From: Isoetes taiwanensis | Lineage: Eukaryota; Streptophyta; Lycopodiopsida; Isoetales; Isoetaceae | DNA: 64,000 bases | NCBI GenBank assembly: GCA_021234155.1 | Contig: JAJEKV010000001.1 | Coordinates: 36,006,826-36,070,825, forward strand | Reading direction: 5' to 3' | Part shown: piece after piece, positions 22,481 through 34,733 of the stretch | Layout: every line of letters starts with the position of its first letter | Numbering within the stretch: position 1 is the first letter of the stretch | The notes under the pieces: model-generated | What the model was told of the DNA's origin: nothing | Database searches by the model: none | Seen by the model: the letters and a program-made list of their open reading frames with translations, nothing else | Position numbers and translations under genes: made by a program

Positions 22481-23080
22481 TTACATATGAAAAGATTTGG
22501 AAGGGCCACATACTTCCGTGATATATTTGTCCATCTTAAGTAGATATGATTAAAATATGCACGTAGAATGAGTAAGGACTGGTATAAGCAAGTGCTTGAT
22601 ATTGAACCGCACGCAACCTATATGCTTCCTTTGCTTTTTATATAAGACTCTTTAGCAATAGTGTCATGTTTTGTGCCCAAGCTTGAAAACAAGATAAAAA
22701 GACACCGTTTTGCAATAGAATGAAAGTATAAATGAGATATTCCTTTGCATAAGGTATAGATTTTATACATTATTCTTGTGCCCACAACTTGTAATGCAAA
22801 GACATTGTTCATGTACCCAGAATTATATAATAGAATTTCAAACCAAATGTCATTTCTTCTACCGGTCCCCCATCACCATTCATTGTTGGTTGTTTCTTGT
22901 TCATTTTTGACAACTTTGGTTTGTTTCGCCTTAGAGTTAACAATGTTTGTTGCAGCTGGAATGTGTGTCTGGGTGTGTCTATGTCGGAGTTACAACAAAC
23001 TAGGTTAATGCATATTCCTATCCATTTATATATAGGAAAGGCATTTCTTCATTTGTTGCATTTACTCAGTCACCAATCCC
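22481..23080. other. Non-coding, nothing recognised
   Basis: AT-rich. It lies between block A and the poly(T) that marks the 3' end of a minus-strand LINE. Confidence 0.4.
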
Positions 23081-23082
23081 AG

Positions 23083-24700
23083 TTTTTTTTTTTTTTTTTT
23101 GAAGGAGACAAGCTTTATTCACCAACTAAAAACCAGAGCAACATAAAATGCAAAGACAGGATTATAACCCCAGTGGACAAACAGATCCAACTGAGCACAA
23201 CCACCTGCCTATGCAAAAGAATGAATCTGAAGGTAAGTATGCCAGATCAGTACTTTCTTCTCTTGATCAAGAGAAGAACAATTGTAAGCCATAACAATTT
23301 TATTTTGCGCCCACTGAAGCACAATCTCATCTGCAGTATCTACACCCTTAAAGATGAACAACCTCCTTCTCTTCCAGATTGACCATAAAAGCCAGCCACA
23401 TGCGAGATGAAAAGCTCGTTTCCGTAGTTTGGGCCAAGCATCAGGATAGATAGCAAGCAAAATTTGCCGGCTAGATCGAGATGTGCCAAATAGGGTCAAC
23501 AACCAAGACCATGCCCGCCAAGCCGCCACACAAGAAAAACAATACTCAATACTCTCAACCCTTTGCCGGCATAAAGGACGAGCTCAAATCCGATTATCCA
23601 TTTTATGGACTAACCTGTTGACTCTCGAGGCATCTATGGATCACTTGCCACCACAGAACTACTACTTTGGGATGAATCGCCTTATCCCATACCCATATCC
23701 AAACACTTTTCCATTGTGGTCGAGGGACCAAGATGCCACCTATTAGATGGAGGCGGGATTTCGAGAATGCAAAAGCAATTTATACACGTAAGACACAAAC
23801 CGCCTACGGCCGGATATCCCGATGGCAACCCCATACGACTACCTCAACTGTGGACCGTAATCCCGTGGCAACAATGCAAAGCAATATGATTCCAGTTACT
23901 CGTCCCATCTGTACAACAAGAACTTTGTTCTAAATGCTTCCCATGACATGAGATGACCGGACTCATACCAAGCCGCAATAGTGTTGATACTACCGCTACC
24001 CATCGTCGTTGTGTCTTTAGATGAACAACCACACTTAGAGGCACATTCTCTCGGAGTGTCCCGCAAAGGAATCCACCAAAGATGGAGCGGACAACCAAGA
24101 CATGCCTCGGGATTAATATAGAAAAAGAGACCGACAAAGTTGTCCCAAGCAAAGAAGCAACCCCTTTAGAAAGGGAGAAGCATTAGGATATGGATGCATA
24201 TGATAAAGCAAAGCCCAAGGAAGGAGGGGCTTAATGGTGGCCTTATGAAATAGGAGACAATGCTGAATCGACTGCACCAACAACCTCAGGCCAGGAGAAT
24301 CGTCCTTACCAATGAAAATCCTCCAAATGAACTTTGATATCATCACCTTGCTTTGGAGGTGAAAATCCAACATACCAAGACCACCAGCTACCTTAGGTCT
24401 AATGCATTTCGCCCACGCGACCTTGACCTCCGCTCCTAACTCATTTCCACCCCAAATAAAATTTCTGACGATACGCACAATCTCCTCCATCTTACACTGC
24501 GGAGCTAATAGAGCAGATGCCATGTAGACATGAGTATTACTAAGAACACATTTAGCCACAGTGATCCTACCGGGCATGGACAGTTTAGCTGTATTCCACC
24601 AAAACAAGTGCTTTTGCTGATTTCATCCCAAGCATCTGATGTAGAGATGTGATCACCAATCCAAGATGCCAACATTGTAGAAGAAAATTGCTCCCCAGTT
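23083..24700 (-). pseudogene. 5'-truncated LINE, 3' part of ORF2
   Basis: A T-tract at 23083-23100 is the poly(A) tail of a minus-strand insertion. Minus-strand pieces match the C-terminal third of plant LINE ORF2: LSMPGRITVAKCVLSNTHVYMASALLAP, IVRNFIWGG, KVAWAKCIRPKVAGGLGMLDF (24113-24607). They also match a zf-RVT zinc-binding module (RPLCRQRVESIEYCFSCVAAW..., ~23500-23590) and WLLWSIWKRRR (23400). The endonuclease and reverse-transcriptase core are absent, and frameshifts are present. It sits between the two duplicated blocks. Its right end is close to 24700, immediately before block B. Confidence 0.85.
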
Positions 24701-24718
24701 TGACCAAATTAAATATTA

Positions 24719-25785
24719 TGGTCCTCTTGAATTGAATTTACCTACCTTAAGTCATTTCATAACTTATACTGAAGCTTCTACAAGGGGAGAGGGATAATAA
24801 AGGAGCTTGCATCCTGTGTTTATTTTGCATTGTTGTTGTTGAAAGAAACATTGAAAAATATCATTAAGCTCATATCTCAATAAAACAAAACCAAATATCT
24901 GCCACACTACACCTTCTCTATTTGGCATCAACTGCTGCATGCTTGCGTCATATGTCCTACGGGATGCTGCCAAGTAGCATGACATGAAAATTGATCATTC
25001 TTCTTCTTCTTCTATCTGCAAGCAAAGATGACCATGAATGTCATCATCAAATAAGCACATTGTACAATGTCAATGGTTGCTAAGATATATACAACATATA
25101 TTTATACAATATATACCACTTAACGTCCAAGTTTAATTCCACATCGTATGTATTGGTCTTGAAATTTCCTAAAATTTGCTTCCAAAGGAAAAATAAAAGA
25201 ACTTTATGTATGTGGTCTTGACTGTAGTTTCAAGTCTTATCTCATTTAGACATGTTAAGTTCTCCTTGAAGCTGACAAGATAGCTCTCAACGATCCATTT
25301 GTGGTTCTAATTGTTGGTCTTTCTTGCAATCTAATTTTGTTCTAGAAATATTTGGTGAAAGCATGTAGGGTCTTAAGCAGTTTGCTAAATTATGATGGCT
25401 TTGTAGGCTGATAATTACACATTTTGGAGAGACTGAGGTGGCATTAGACTGTTTTGAAAACATGTGAAAGCATGATATCCGACTGAATCATAAAGCATTC
25501 ACTAGTGCTCTTTCTGCATTCTATCATCTGGGCCGAGAGTAGAGGCTACATATTAGTTTAGACCCATGTGCAAACATCATCCAATGGGGGCAAACACACA
25601 CCAAATTAGTTGCATGATTGGCCCCTTGGGCCAACTTTCCATTGTACCTATATGATCGATATCCTAGGCCATGCAACATGTTTACACCAGGCAATTGCTT
25701 TGGTCTTAGGAGGTTTGTTGTGAAGGTATATAATCAACAAATGAGGAAGACACACATTGATAAGATGCATATATAAATGTTAACT
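24719..25785 (+). repeat. Duplicated block B (PPR-containing)
   Basis: Second copy of the block at 21581-22480, same orientation. It carries an extra segment near 25215-25295 and a short insertion (GTATATAATCAACAAATGAGG) near its end. Divergence is substantial, so the duplication predates or is contemporary with much of the local decay. Confidence 0.85.
25441..25715 (+). pseudogene. PPR protein pseudogene (copy B)
   Basis: Same PPR-like reading as copy A: ALDCFENM, then KAFTSALSAFYHLG, then a degraded MCKHH-like segment and the CMIG/LGQ stretch. Different stops and indels from copy A indicate independent decay after duplication. Confidence 0.55.
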
Positions 25786-27014
25786 GTGCTTGCATTATGA
25801 ATGGTTTGCCAATTTCATCAATGGTTCTTGAGTCGTTTTCCACCAGAGACCAATGCAGGTTCCAATGCATTCTCCCACAACATTGATACATGCTATCACA
25901 AAAGCCTCACATGCATTCAAAAGCATAAGCTGCTCACATTTCCAGCTTTGGAAGTACTCATGCTTCAAAATAGGAGGTAATGTCAGACATCTCTCTCACT
26001 ACACCCTCTTAATGCGAGAACTACACCAATTCTTGGTGCATGATATGTCAAAGAATAGGGCATGCACCATTACTTCCCTTATTCAAGGAATCCAGATCGT
26101 AGTAATCAAGCAGCTCCAGTCAACTCAAATCTGTCATACCAATTGGCTACCGACTGGATTGAGCCCGAGATCAACAAATCCCGGAGTAGAACATTGGGTT
26201 TGCCACCATTGTGAGACAAGACGATGTGTAATAAATCTGAGCAAGAAGTAAAAAGATTACAGGCCTATTGTGAACAGCACCACAAGAGACACATGAAGCC
26301 ACAAACGTGCTCTGCATTGTTAACCATGCAAGGTCACATTGGTCGATGTAGTCACAAGAGCTCAACACAATGCTAAGCACTGAAGCAGGCACAACTAAAG
26401 CGATCCGTTTCTTGACTTTGACGAGGAAAAAAAACAACAACAAAAGTCAGAGCCGCCCAAGGAGCTTGACACGCGTCCTGCATCGAGACCAACGTCCAGT
26501 AAGGAGACATGGGTATCACGCTAATAAAGTAGGGCAACATTACTTTCAGCCCAAAAAAATTCTCCCGTTTGAATTCGGTTTGCTGGGAAATCGCCACAAA
26601 GAAGGAAAGTGATCGGCTTACTTGGATGGGGATTCAAGGCATATGGGAGGCGTTTTAGGTCCATATCTGTTACTTGAGACTCCTGAATTTTATTTTTTGG
26701 ATCGATTTTCTGTTGTTTGATTGCTGCTATCCAGCCTCGCGGGTTGTTAGGAAATAAAATATGGTTGTCAGGAAAGTAGATATAGGTCATTATCTGTTTA
26801 CAAATGTAAACACTTTTCTTGATCTAAACCAGTATTCTGAGCTTAAGGCCCATACAAATCCGCATTCTTTTAACTTAAAAATGGTTGATAAAATGTACCC
26901 ATATAAGGTGAACGGGCTCTAATAGGGTTAACTCTTCTTTTATTTTTGGCAGTGAAAATGCCCTCTGGAAGGGTGTGGAAGGCGGGAAAGTAGATCTTGC
27001 GGAATCATACTACT
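25786..27014. other. Intergenic region upstream of WDR92
   Basis: No recognised gene. The last ~60 bp before 27015 are purine-rich and probably the WDR92 5' leader. No clear TATA box was seen. Frames at 25853-26251 and 26171-26443 match nothing. Confidence 0.4.
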
Positions 27015-30000
27015 ATGGCGGATGTTAAGAACAGCCCTCAGATTCTACAACACCTCTGCAAATCCCTTACCTGCACCGTCTATGATACAAAATGGATACC
27101 AAGCAGGTATGTTATCTAATTCAAATGCTCTTTTAGTTGTTTATGAATAAACATGAATGTGAACTGAAGTATCAACTGAGAATGCAGAAACCCTCGTTTT
27201 TGCTTATAGGATGATGTTTGCCAAAAATTTGGTATGTTACATCTTATAGAGATCTTTTACAACCTAAGAGCCCTACTCTTACTATTATAATTTCTTCCAA
27301 AGTTGGTAGGAACAGTGGACCAACTACCTGATGTGAAATATGGACAGAAAAAGGGAACAAACACACAGTAAAGTCCTTTTAAGATTCTAAACAAGTATGG
27401 GAGGCAATTATCTCCGTGTTCTCAAATACATTTGTAACATGACACTGCTAAAACGAAAAAGTAGATGGCTGAATCATCTGGCGTCAACTTTAGAGCTTTA
27501 CAAGCACATAATTGCTTTCTTTGAGGATGAAGTTAAAGTAGATGAGCTTGTTTTTCCTGTTATGGCAATAACTTTTCTGTTAAGGGCATCCTATTGTACT
27601 CCTTTTTTTTGATGAATTAATTTAGCATTTTTGTTCTTTAATGGCAGCGCGAGGTTTGTTCTTTTGGGTTCAACTGCACGGACTAATGGCTGCATTCAGG
27701 TACTCTTTCTTTATGAGGTTTTGTGAGTGACATGAGAAGCTTTATGTGTTGCAATTACTGCAGATATATGAACTCAATGGAAATGATATAGACAAACTGA
27801 AAGAGGTACTTCTGCTGGTTTGATGTACTTTGATGACCATTACCTTTCAGATTAATATGACACGAAGATTTAATGCTTACAGGTTCAGAAGCCATTCGCA
27901 TTTAAATGTGGCACTTTTGGTGCATCTAGCTTGGTCAGGGCCTGTTTCCACAAAAGATTATTGTCTATGCAAATCTAGTTAAAGCTATATGGTCATGTGT
28001 TTTGGAGTTTAGGAATTTATTGACTGAATTTAAAAATATTAAATACTTGTCTCTTAATTCTTACTGCTTTTTCCATTTTCTCCCTTGTATGTTAAGTTCT
28101 ACATCCTCTTATCTGCAGGTTGATAGGCAGCTTGCCACAGGAGATTTTAAAGGAAATCTTCATATTTGGTGAGATGCTATGTATATGATTGGCTGAGGAG
28201 GATCATAGCTAGTTTTCTTTTCTTTATAGAGTCTTGAAAATTAAAGATAAAGATGGAATTTGACTGCACTTGACCTTCCATCTGTTGAGCTACAATTCAC
28301 ATCGATCAGTATCCTGTTGTTGTTAACAAACTATGCCTAATATTAGGAAGCACTGACATTCTTCCTCTTTTCTGCTGAACTGTATGGCTATTAAGAATGT
28401 CACTAACCTCAACAGTATATATACAACTATATATAGCATAAGTTGCATAAACAGGTGCATCGTTTCTTATTGTTATTTCTTATACCAATTATTTGTTTAA
28501 TGTGGCCCAAAATTAACATGTTATTTCCCATCCATTTTGCAGGGACTTGGAGAAACTCAGCTGTCCAATTTATGAAGCAAAAGGTCTTTTTCTTTTCTTG
28601 TGTTACTTTGTGTTGAGAAAATAAAATGATCTATCAACTTTGCATTCAGGTTTTAACCTAATGTGCAGCTCACAGCACAATAATCAATGCAATTGATGGT
28701 TGCGGTGGCTTGGGCATTGGATATGGCGCACCAGAAATTGTCACAGGAGGAAGAGATGGTGAGGCACATAACTGGCACAAATTAGTCTCTTCAATAGGCC
28801 TACAACAAATTCATTGAAGTTTATTGGTTATATTAGATTTGTATTGGCTTTGCATATTTAATCTGGGGGAATGCAGTCAAACTTCTGCCACTGGGAAGTG
28901 CAAAAAATGTTTTCAGCAAACTATCTTACAATATTTCATAGCTGCTATAGTATAACCATGACTTCATTTTTGACGGCATGCTAAAGTTTCCATTGTCAGG
29001 TCGGGTATGTGTGTGGGATCAACGTCAAAGGGATGAACCAGTAAGTTCTATGGCTATATTGACCTTTCGAGGACTAAATGCTTTAAATTGCTAAGAAACT
29101 TTGTTTTTTTTGCACATTAGGTTGCGTGTTTTGAACCCGAACAAGCAGAAGATGCACGTGATTGCTGGGCAGTTGCATTTGGTAAAGTAATGAAGAATGT
29201 CATATATGAAAAGGGTGTCTAATAAACTAGATAATGGAATGGCCCTTTACATGTTCTCAAGGTTTCCAATAATTGTAGCACATCGAAGTAGAGTTTAAAG
29301 CTATAATTACAGAGGTCAGTAGGCATTGGCAAGTTGTTTACAATGTTTTATGTAGTAAATCTTAAACATTTTAGGTTGACATATAATAGTAAATCTTAAA
29401 CATTTTAGGTTGACATATAGCTTCGTCATTCTAATCCCATCTGACAAGCAGGGAATTCGTTTAATGATGAAGAGCGATGTGTCGTTGCCGGTGAGCAAAG
29501 AACTTCAATTCTGATTAAACAATAAGTTATTTTGCTTTCTCAGATTGGAACTAAACATGTCGACTTGCAGGTTATGACAATGGAGATATCAAGATGTTTG
29601 ACTTGAGGACATGCCAAATCCGTTGGCAAACAAGTGTGAAAAATGGGGTACACATAACAGAAGCTATTATTTGATTGGGGAACAGCCTTTTGGCATGGGA
29701 GTCTGTCTTCTTGAGATTAGTTATATATCTTATTCTCAGTTATGGAGTGCAGGTTTGTGGTTTGGAATTTGACCGAAAGGATATCCAAATGAACAAACTC
29801 GTGGCAACCACTTTGGAAGCAAATTTTCATGTAACACAAAGATGCCTATAATATTTTTTCCCGCTCTGTGTTTATTGTTCCAGAGCTAACTTCTAGACAA
29901 ACCTTACAGGTTTATGACCTCAGAACTCAACATCCAGAGAAAGGTTTTGCCTGTCTGACAGAGAAGGTTAATATAATAGATACTCCTGGCTAGTTTTAAC

Positions 30001-30603
30001 ATGCCATTTTGATCTATTTGCCAACGGTACATTAAGAATGTGGATATTTAGCATGCAGGTATCTCATGGGACAACCATTTGGGGTGTGAAACATCTTCCA
30101 CAGAATAGGGAAGTCTTTATGGTGCTGGGTGGTGATGGATCTGTTGCTTTATACAAGTATTCATACCCACAACAACGCTTCCTGAAGGATGCTGAAGGCA
30201 GGCCTTATGGGGTATGCTGTTTTGTTTTCTCATTTTTTGAAAACTTTTTGACCGAAAAGACAAGATGCATTTATGTAATTTCACGACAAGATTAATTTGA
30301 AGATCATCAATCTAAGGCTGTAAATTGCACAGCTTTCTTAATGGTTTTTTATGTTTTTTTATTTGAGCATTTCTAGGTTCCTGGTCAAGCTCACCTGCTA
30401 TCTACGAAGACTTTTTCTACACAACCAATCTCAACTTTTAGTTGGTAAGCACTGCGTAACCTGATCAGGGAACATACAACTTATTTGAAAACTCTAATTA
30501 CCGTTGTTTGCTCAGGAGCCAAGATAAGGAGGGTCTGGCTGTAATGGGATCCTTTGACCAATGCGTCCGTGTTGCAATAGTGACAAAGCTAAATAAACTC
30601 TGA
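27015..30603 (+). CDS. WDR92: WD repeat protein 92 (dynein axonemal assembly factor 10), 16 exons
   Basis: Exons, all with GT-AG borders and preserved phase: 27015-27106, 27648-27699, 27764-27805, 27883-27933, 28119-28168, 28543-28583, 28669-28758, 29000-29040, 29121-29181, 29452-29490, 29571-29647, 29753-29830, 29910-29966, 30059-30211, 30377-30444, 30516-30603. They sum to 1,080 nt, giving 359 residues, close to the ~357 of animal WDR92. The protein follows the family end to end: [155 protein letters not shown]92 is a cytoplasmic beta-propeller that works with the R2TP/prefoldin-like co-chaperone in assembling axonemal dyneins. No exon is broken, so it is probably functional. Confidence 0.95.
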
Positions 30604-31124
30604 TTGTATTAAGCACTGTGGTTGCACTGGAAAGTCCAAATGAAGAGCATGCTGTTAAAGGCCAACAAGTAAAAATCATGTGGAGGTTGATAATAGCAAA
30701 TCATGCTTTGGCATTGTGTTGCATTATGTTACATGCAAGTGCCAACATTATGTAAGATATTCTGAGGAACATACTTATTGCTAAATCTGAAATGGCATTG
30801 TTCTTAGGTGTTTCGTCCATAAGGGTACTCGGGTTACATGGCTCTTGTCTAATTTCTGCCGCTGATGATTTGAATTTGAGTTATTTGCATCGACGCTTCC
30901 TACATGCGCCAAGATTTTATTTGTCAAATATGGCCAGAGCTAAATAAACTCGGATCATATTAAGCATTATGGTTGCACTGGAAAGTTCAAATGAAGAACA
31001 TGCTCTTAAAGGCCGCCAACAAGTAAAATTTTTGTGGAGGTTGATAATAGAGAATTATGTTTTGGCATTGTGTTGTAGTGTCAATATTATGTAAGATATT
31101 TTGAGGAACATAAAGATAGCTAAA
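30586..31124 (+). repeat. Duplicated 3' end of WDR92
   Basis: The last ~18 coding bases plus about 190 bp of 3' flank (30586-30793) recur at 30938-31124. Shared landmarks are AGCTAAATAAACTC, GGTTGCACTGGAAAGT, TGTGGAGGTTGATAATAG and TTTGGCATTGTGTTG, ~350 bp apart. The second copy retains the codons for the terminal LNKL but not the gene body. Confidence 0.85.
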
Positions 31125-31503
31125 TTTGGCTTTGTTCTCGCGTGAGAGAGGCATTCCAACGGCAAAGAAGGGTCGGATGAAAAGAATCTGCAAGGACCAA
31201 GGTTTAAGGATTTATTCATGAAAACAGATCTATACCAACGGTGCCAAGGAGGGAACTACCAGGTGCCGGCTAAGCGTGTACATAATTGCCTGGCCTTGAA
31301 GATGCGGAGAAGGAAAAATGGACGTGCGCCTAAAATCTTGTTTTCCTTGTCTTTTCCCTCCTTTTCGGTTACAAACCATTTCTTGGCAGAATTTCGACCT
31401 CTCCCACTGAATTGATCCCAGTTTGACAGAGATTTCGAAGGGATCTACTAGCTGGCCCTGTAGAGGGTCAGCAAATTCGGAATCTCCTAATTACTAGCTT
31501 TCT
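31125..31503. other. Probable LINE 5' leader or its flank
   Basis: No gene recognised. The end of the WDR92 duplication and the start of the LINE reading frames bracket this stretch. The true 5' end of the LINE probably lies here but could not be fixed because no target-site duplication was seen. Confidence 0.4.
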
Positions 31504-31782
31504 ATGGATACTAAGATTTTTGCAACTGTCAAACATGGTACAAGATTTACATGTGGTTTTTTGAGTGGCTCTCCTTCTGATCTGTGGAACTCTTTAATTA
31601 TAGACCAGTGGTTTCCAGATCATCTTTTTCAGAAAGAATACTCTTTTGTTTCGAGCTGCACAGAATTTGAAGTTCAAATGCTTGATTCTTGGTTAGAGAC
31701 ATATTTCGGCAACACGAATATTTAGAGTCAATTGTGATTGGGTGGAGGAAAAGATCATTGTGAAAGTCTACTCTGAGCAATA
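31504..31782 (+). pseudogene. LINE 5' small ORF (ORF0-like)
   Basis: A 73-codon frame, extended by a +1 shift near 31722 to the TAA at 31780-31782. It includes DLWNSLI, FPDHLFQKEYSFV, TEFEVQMLDSWLE and, after the shift, IFRVNCDWVEEKIIVKVYSE. The same protein is encoded by the separate element at 57.93 kb (ELWNSLI, FPDNLFLSEYTFV, VEFEVEITDSWLE, IFRVNCDWLDHKIFVEIYSQ). Conservation between two diverged copies argues it was a genuine protein. No known domain is recognised. Confidence 0.65.
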
Positions 31783-31954
31783 AATTTAACTAGATTCGTG
31801 CTTCTTGGCATATCTTTGGTACTCAGATCCTTCTAATTGATAGCTAGCTCCTCTGCTTTTTATTCTCCTCTCTGCATCCGTTTCTTAGCTTTCCCTCTCA
31901 TTTTTCGTTTCTTCTCTTCCTTTTGTTGTTGTCTCCTGCCTTTTCCAAACTTTA

Positions 31955-34701
31955 ATGGCTTCGGCTGAAAATTCCAAAAAAACTAAATATCCCCCTGCTA
32001 AAACCCTAAATATCAGTTCTATTTCGTTTCTTCACGAGTTTATGCTCCTGCCAGCCAGTGATCGAGCCGATTTGCTTTCTCAGTTAAGTAAATTTCATAA
32101 GCAACCCTCTTCTTTCATAAAATTTGGAGACTTTTCTGACCCAGGTCTGAAATCAAAAGGAATGTATCATCTTGATCGATCCACGCCAATTTGGGATGAT
32201 CTTTCTAAAGACCCGGGCTACAATGGCGTCCCAGCTCTTGATGCAAATGGTATTCCCATCAGAAGTGGACCTCCGAGGCCAACCCAAGAAATCTTCACTG
32301 ATCAAGAACTGGCAAACCAATTGGATGTTATGAAAGTTCGAACCCCGCCAACAGTTCTCTCTTTCAAAGATATTAAACTCCAATCCAATGCTATAGCATC
32401 AAGAATTCAATCCTTGCAAAATAATGCTGTATTGGTTAGGGTTGATAAGGTTGGCCTGAAAATTGAAAGAATGTGGGACCAATTGCTTAAACTTCATAAA
32501 GGCATTATTATAAACTCCATCTTCTGGCTAAATTTCCCTTATATCATGATTGAGTGTGGATCTCCAAGAACTGCCAACTACCTTCTTAAAACAGGTCGAG
32601 CCACTTGTGATGCCTTTCAACTTCACTTTCTTAAATGGGCTCCCAATCTCACTCTTTCGGATTTTGATAAACTTTGCATTGCTCATGTCCAAATGAATGA
32701 TCTGAGCCCAATCTACTGGCATGAAGATTGTTTCTTGAAAATCTTCAACTCAGTTAGAACATATATTACCTCTGAATTCTTTCTTTCTAAGCCACCAAGG
32801 TGCTATGTCCAAGTTGACTGTTCCAAGCCAATTCCCCTTTCACTGATTTCTTTGGATCAAATGCTTCCTTTCAACTTAGATGGGTAGGTCTACCAAACCT
32901 ATGCACTAATTGCAATTTCAGGCATTTTTCTAGTTCATATTGCTCAGACTCTTCAGAGAAAGCTAGTCATTCAAATACTGGGAATTTGGACCTACTCCCA
33001 GATCATCAATGTCAAGGTCATATTCAGGTTCCCAGCCAGCAAGGCAAACAGGTTCTACATGAAGAGAAGCAGATGGATAACAACAGCTTCAGGAATAGTA
33101 ATGGTAGCTTCAGAAGAATACAAAGGAAAAGAAATTTGCTCAAGCCAAAGTAACAGAAAACACTGCCAAAGCTTCAACTTTGAGTCAATTCTCTGGTTTC
33201 TCATCTCGGTCTGGTTTCTCTTCTCTATCTCAACCCATTGTCAAAGTAAATGTTTTGAACAGAGGTAACGTGGATAACCTTAAAACGAGCAACAAGGTTT
33301 CCACTGAGAAATTTAACTTGCAAGGGCAGACCTCAACAGATAGATCAAACTAGGTCAAAAATCAAGACAGGATACTATTAAAGGGAAAGGCTCCATTGTC
33401 TAGCTGCACTCTGGATCTTCATAGCACCTTGAATTCCATCTTGGAATCTAGCAAAAATACTGCTATGCTCGATATGCAGCACAAGCAGTATAACAAGGGA
33501 ATTGTTATACATTCAACCTTGGGACCATATCAAAAAGATAAAGGAAAGTCTACTCGGAAAATTGACTTCAACAACAACAATTGCAGAGACAAGATTTCTG
33601 TCAAAGCACTTCACCAAAATATTAATGGAAATGAGGTTCCATTAATTATAGATAATGAAAATACTGAGCAAAACACTGTATCTGATGCCTCCAATGCAAA
33701 GAAAGTGACAAATTCTGAGCCAAACAAGGAAATTGAGCAGGCTTTCACAAAGAAAGCCATTGCCACTGCTTCTTCAAATTTACTAGCTCATGAATGCTCC
33801 TCACCAACAAATCAGGAAATTGCTGCAACACCTCCAAAGAGACTTCATCAAAGGATATATCTTCAAAGGTTTTCTGTTCTAACACTTATAATGTTCTAAC
33901 TGATTTATCTGAAGATTTCTGTGCAGACACATTGGAGCCAATTGCCTTTGTCCCTTCATCCTTAAGATAAACCAGGAACCAGATCTCATTGATCTCTCTC
34001 TCAATTCTATTTTCCAACCAATTCCTTCGGATAACTTTGGTGGACTCTCCCCAGTCATTGCAGTCCAGTTAGCAGAATTGCAACAAGATATGGACTTCAA
34101 TACCTTGGTTATTAAAGATTCTCTGCAAAATTCTCCAGATAGTGGTGAGCATATTAATCAGATGATCTTTGATGGAGGTGCAGATGAAGTGATGGATATA
34201 GAAAAAATAGGTGACAGAGAGGAAACAAGCCAAGAGCTTTTAAATATAAACAGACATGGTTCCAGTGCAGATATAGCCAGAAATTCAGTCGACAGTGATA
34301 CAGAAATGCAAGGGTTGCAAGGTCAGGGGATCAATAAGCAAGATGCAAGCAAGAAGGATTTGGAGCAACTCTCTGCCAGGCAAGCATGTCTAATCCCTGA
34401 TAATTTAAATCCTAATTCAATGTTAGATCTCGCTTGTTGTAAGTCCAAATTTTGGGAGTGCCCACATTCCTCAGCTACAGATGAATTTAATAATATTAAG
34501 GAAAACTCTGATCCCAACACTTTTAATGCAGCCAACTGGGAAGATGACTCTTTCCTGCACATGTCCTCTGATAGAATGATTGATAAGCCAAATTCCTCAA
34601 ACTGCAAAAGGGGGAAAAAAGCTAAACATAAAAAAGGCCAAGCCTTATCTGAAACTCCTGCAGCTAATACTAGGCAAAAGAAAAAATTGAGAAACCATTA
34701 A
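31955..34701 (+). pseudogene. LINE ORF1 (DUF4283-like gag), frameshifted
   Basis: The first frame (31955-32887, 310 codons) holds a DUF4283-like nucleic-acid-binding domain: LKIERMWDQLLKLHKGIIIN, FLKWAPNLTLSDFDKLCIAH, MNDLSPIYWHEDCFLKIFNS, PPRCYVQVDCSKPIP. A frameshift near 32885 separates it from a zinc-knuckle-like CTNCNFRHFSSSYC. Later frames (33396-33899 and 34078-34701) encode an acidic, low-complexity middle and a basic tail (KRGKKAKHKKG...TRQKKKL). Plant LINE ORF1 products coat element RNA. At least two frameshifts make it non-functional. Confidence 0.8.
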
Positions 34702-34733
34702 TCTCAGCTTCTCATTCTTCCTAGTCTCCTGCA

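Noticed and set aside
24650-24661. TCACCAATCC as target-site duplication of the minus-strand LINE (also at 23070)
   Set aside because: LINE-like coding similarity seems to continue past 24650 to about 24700, so the 10-bp match is probably chance.
27397-27612. 71-codon ORF
   Set aside because: Lies within WDR92 intron 1 and has no independent support.
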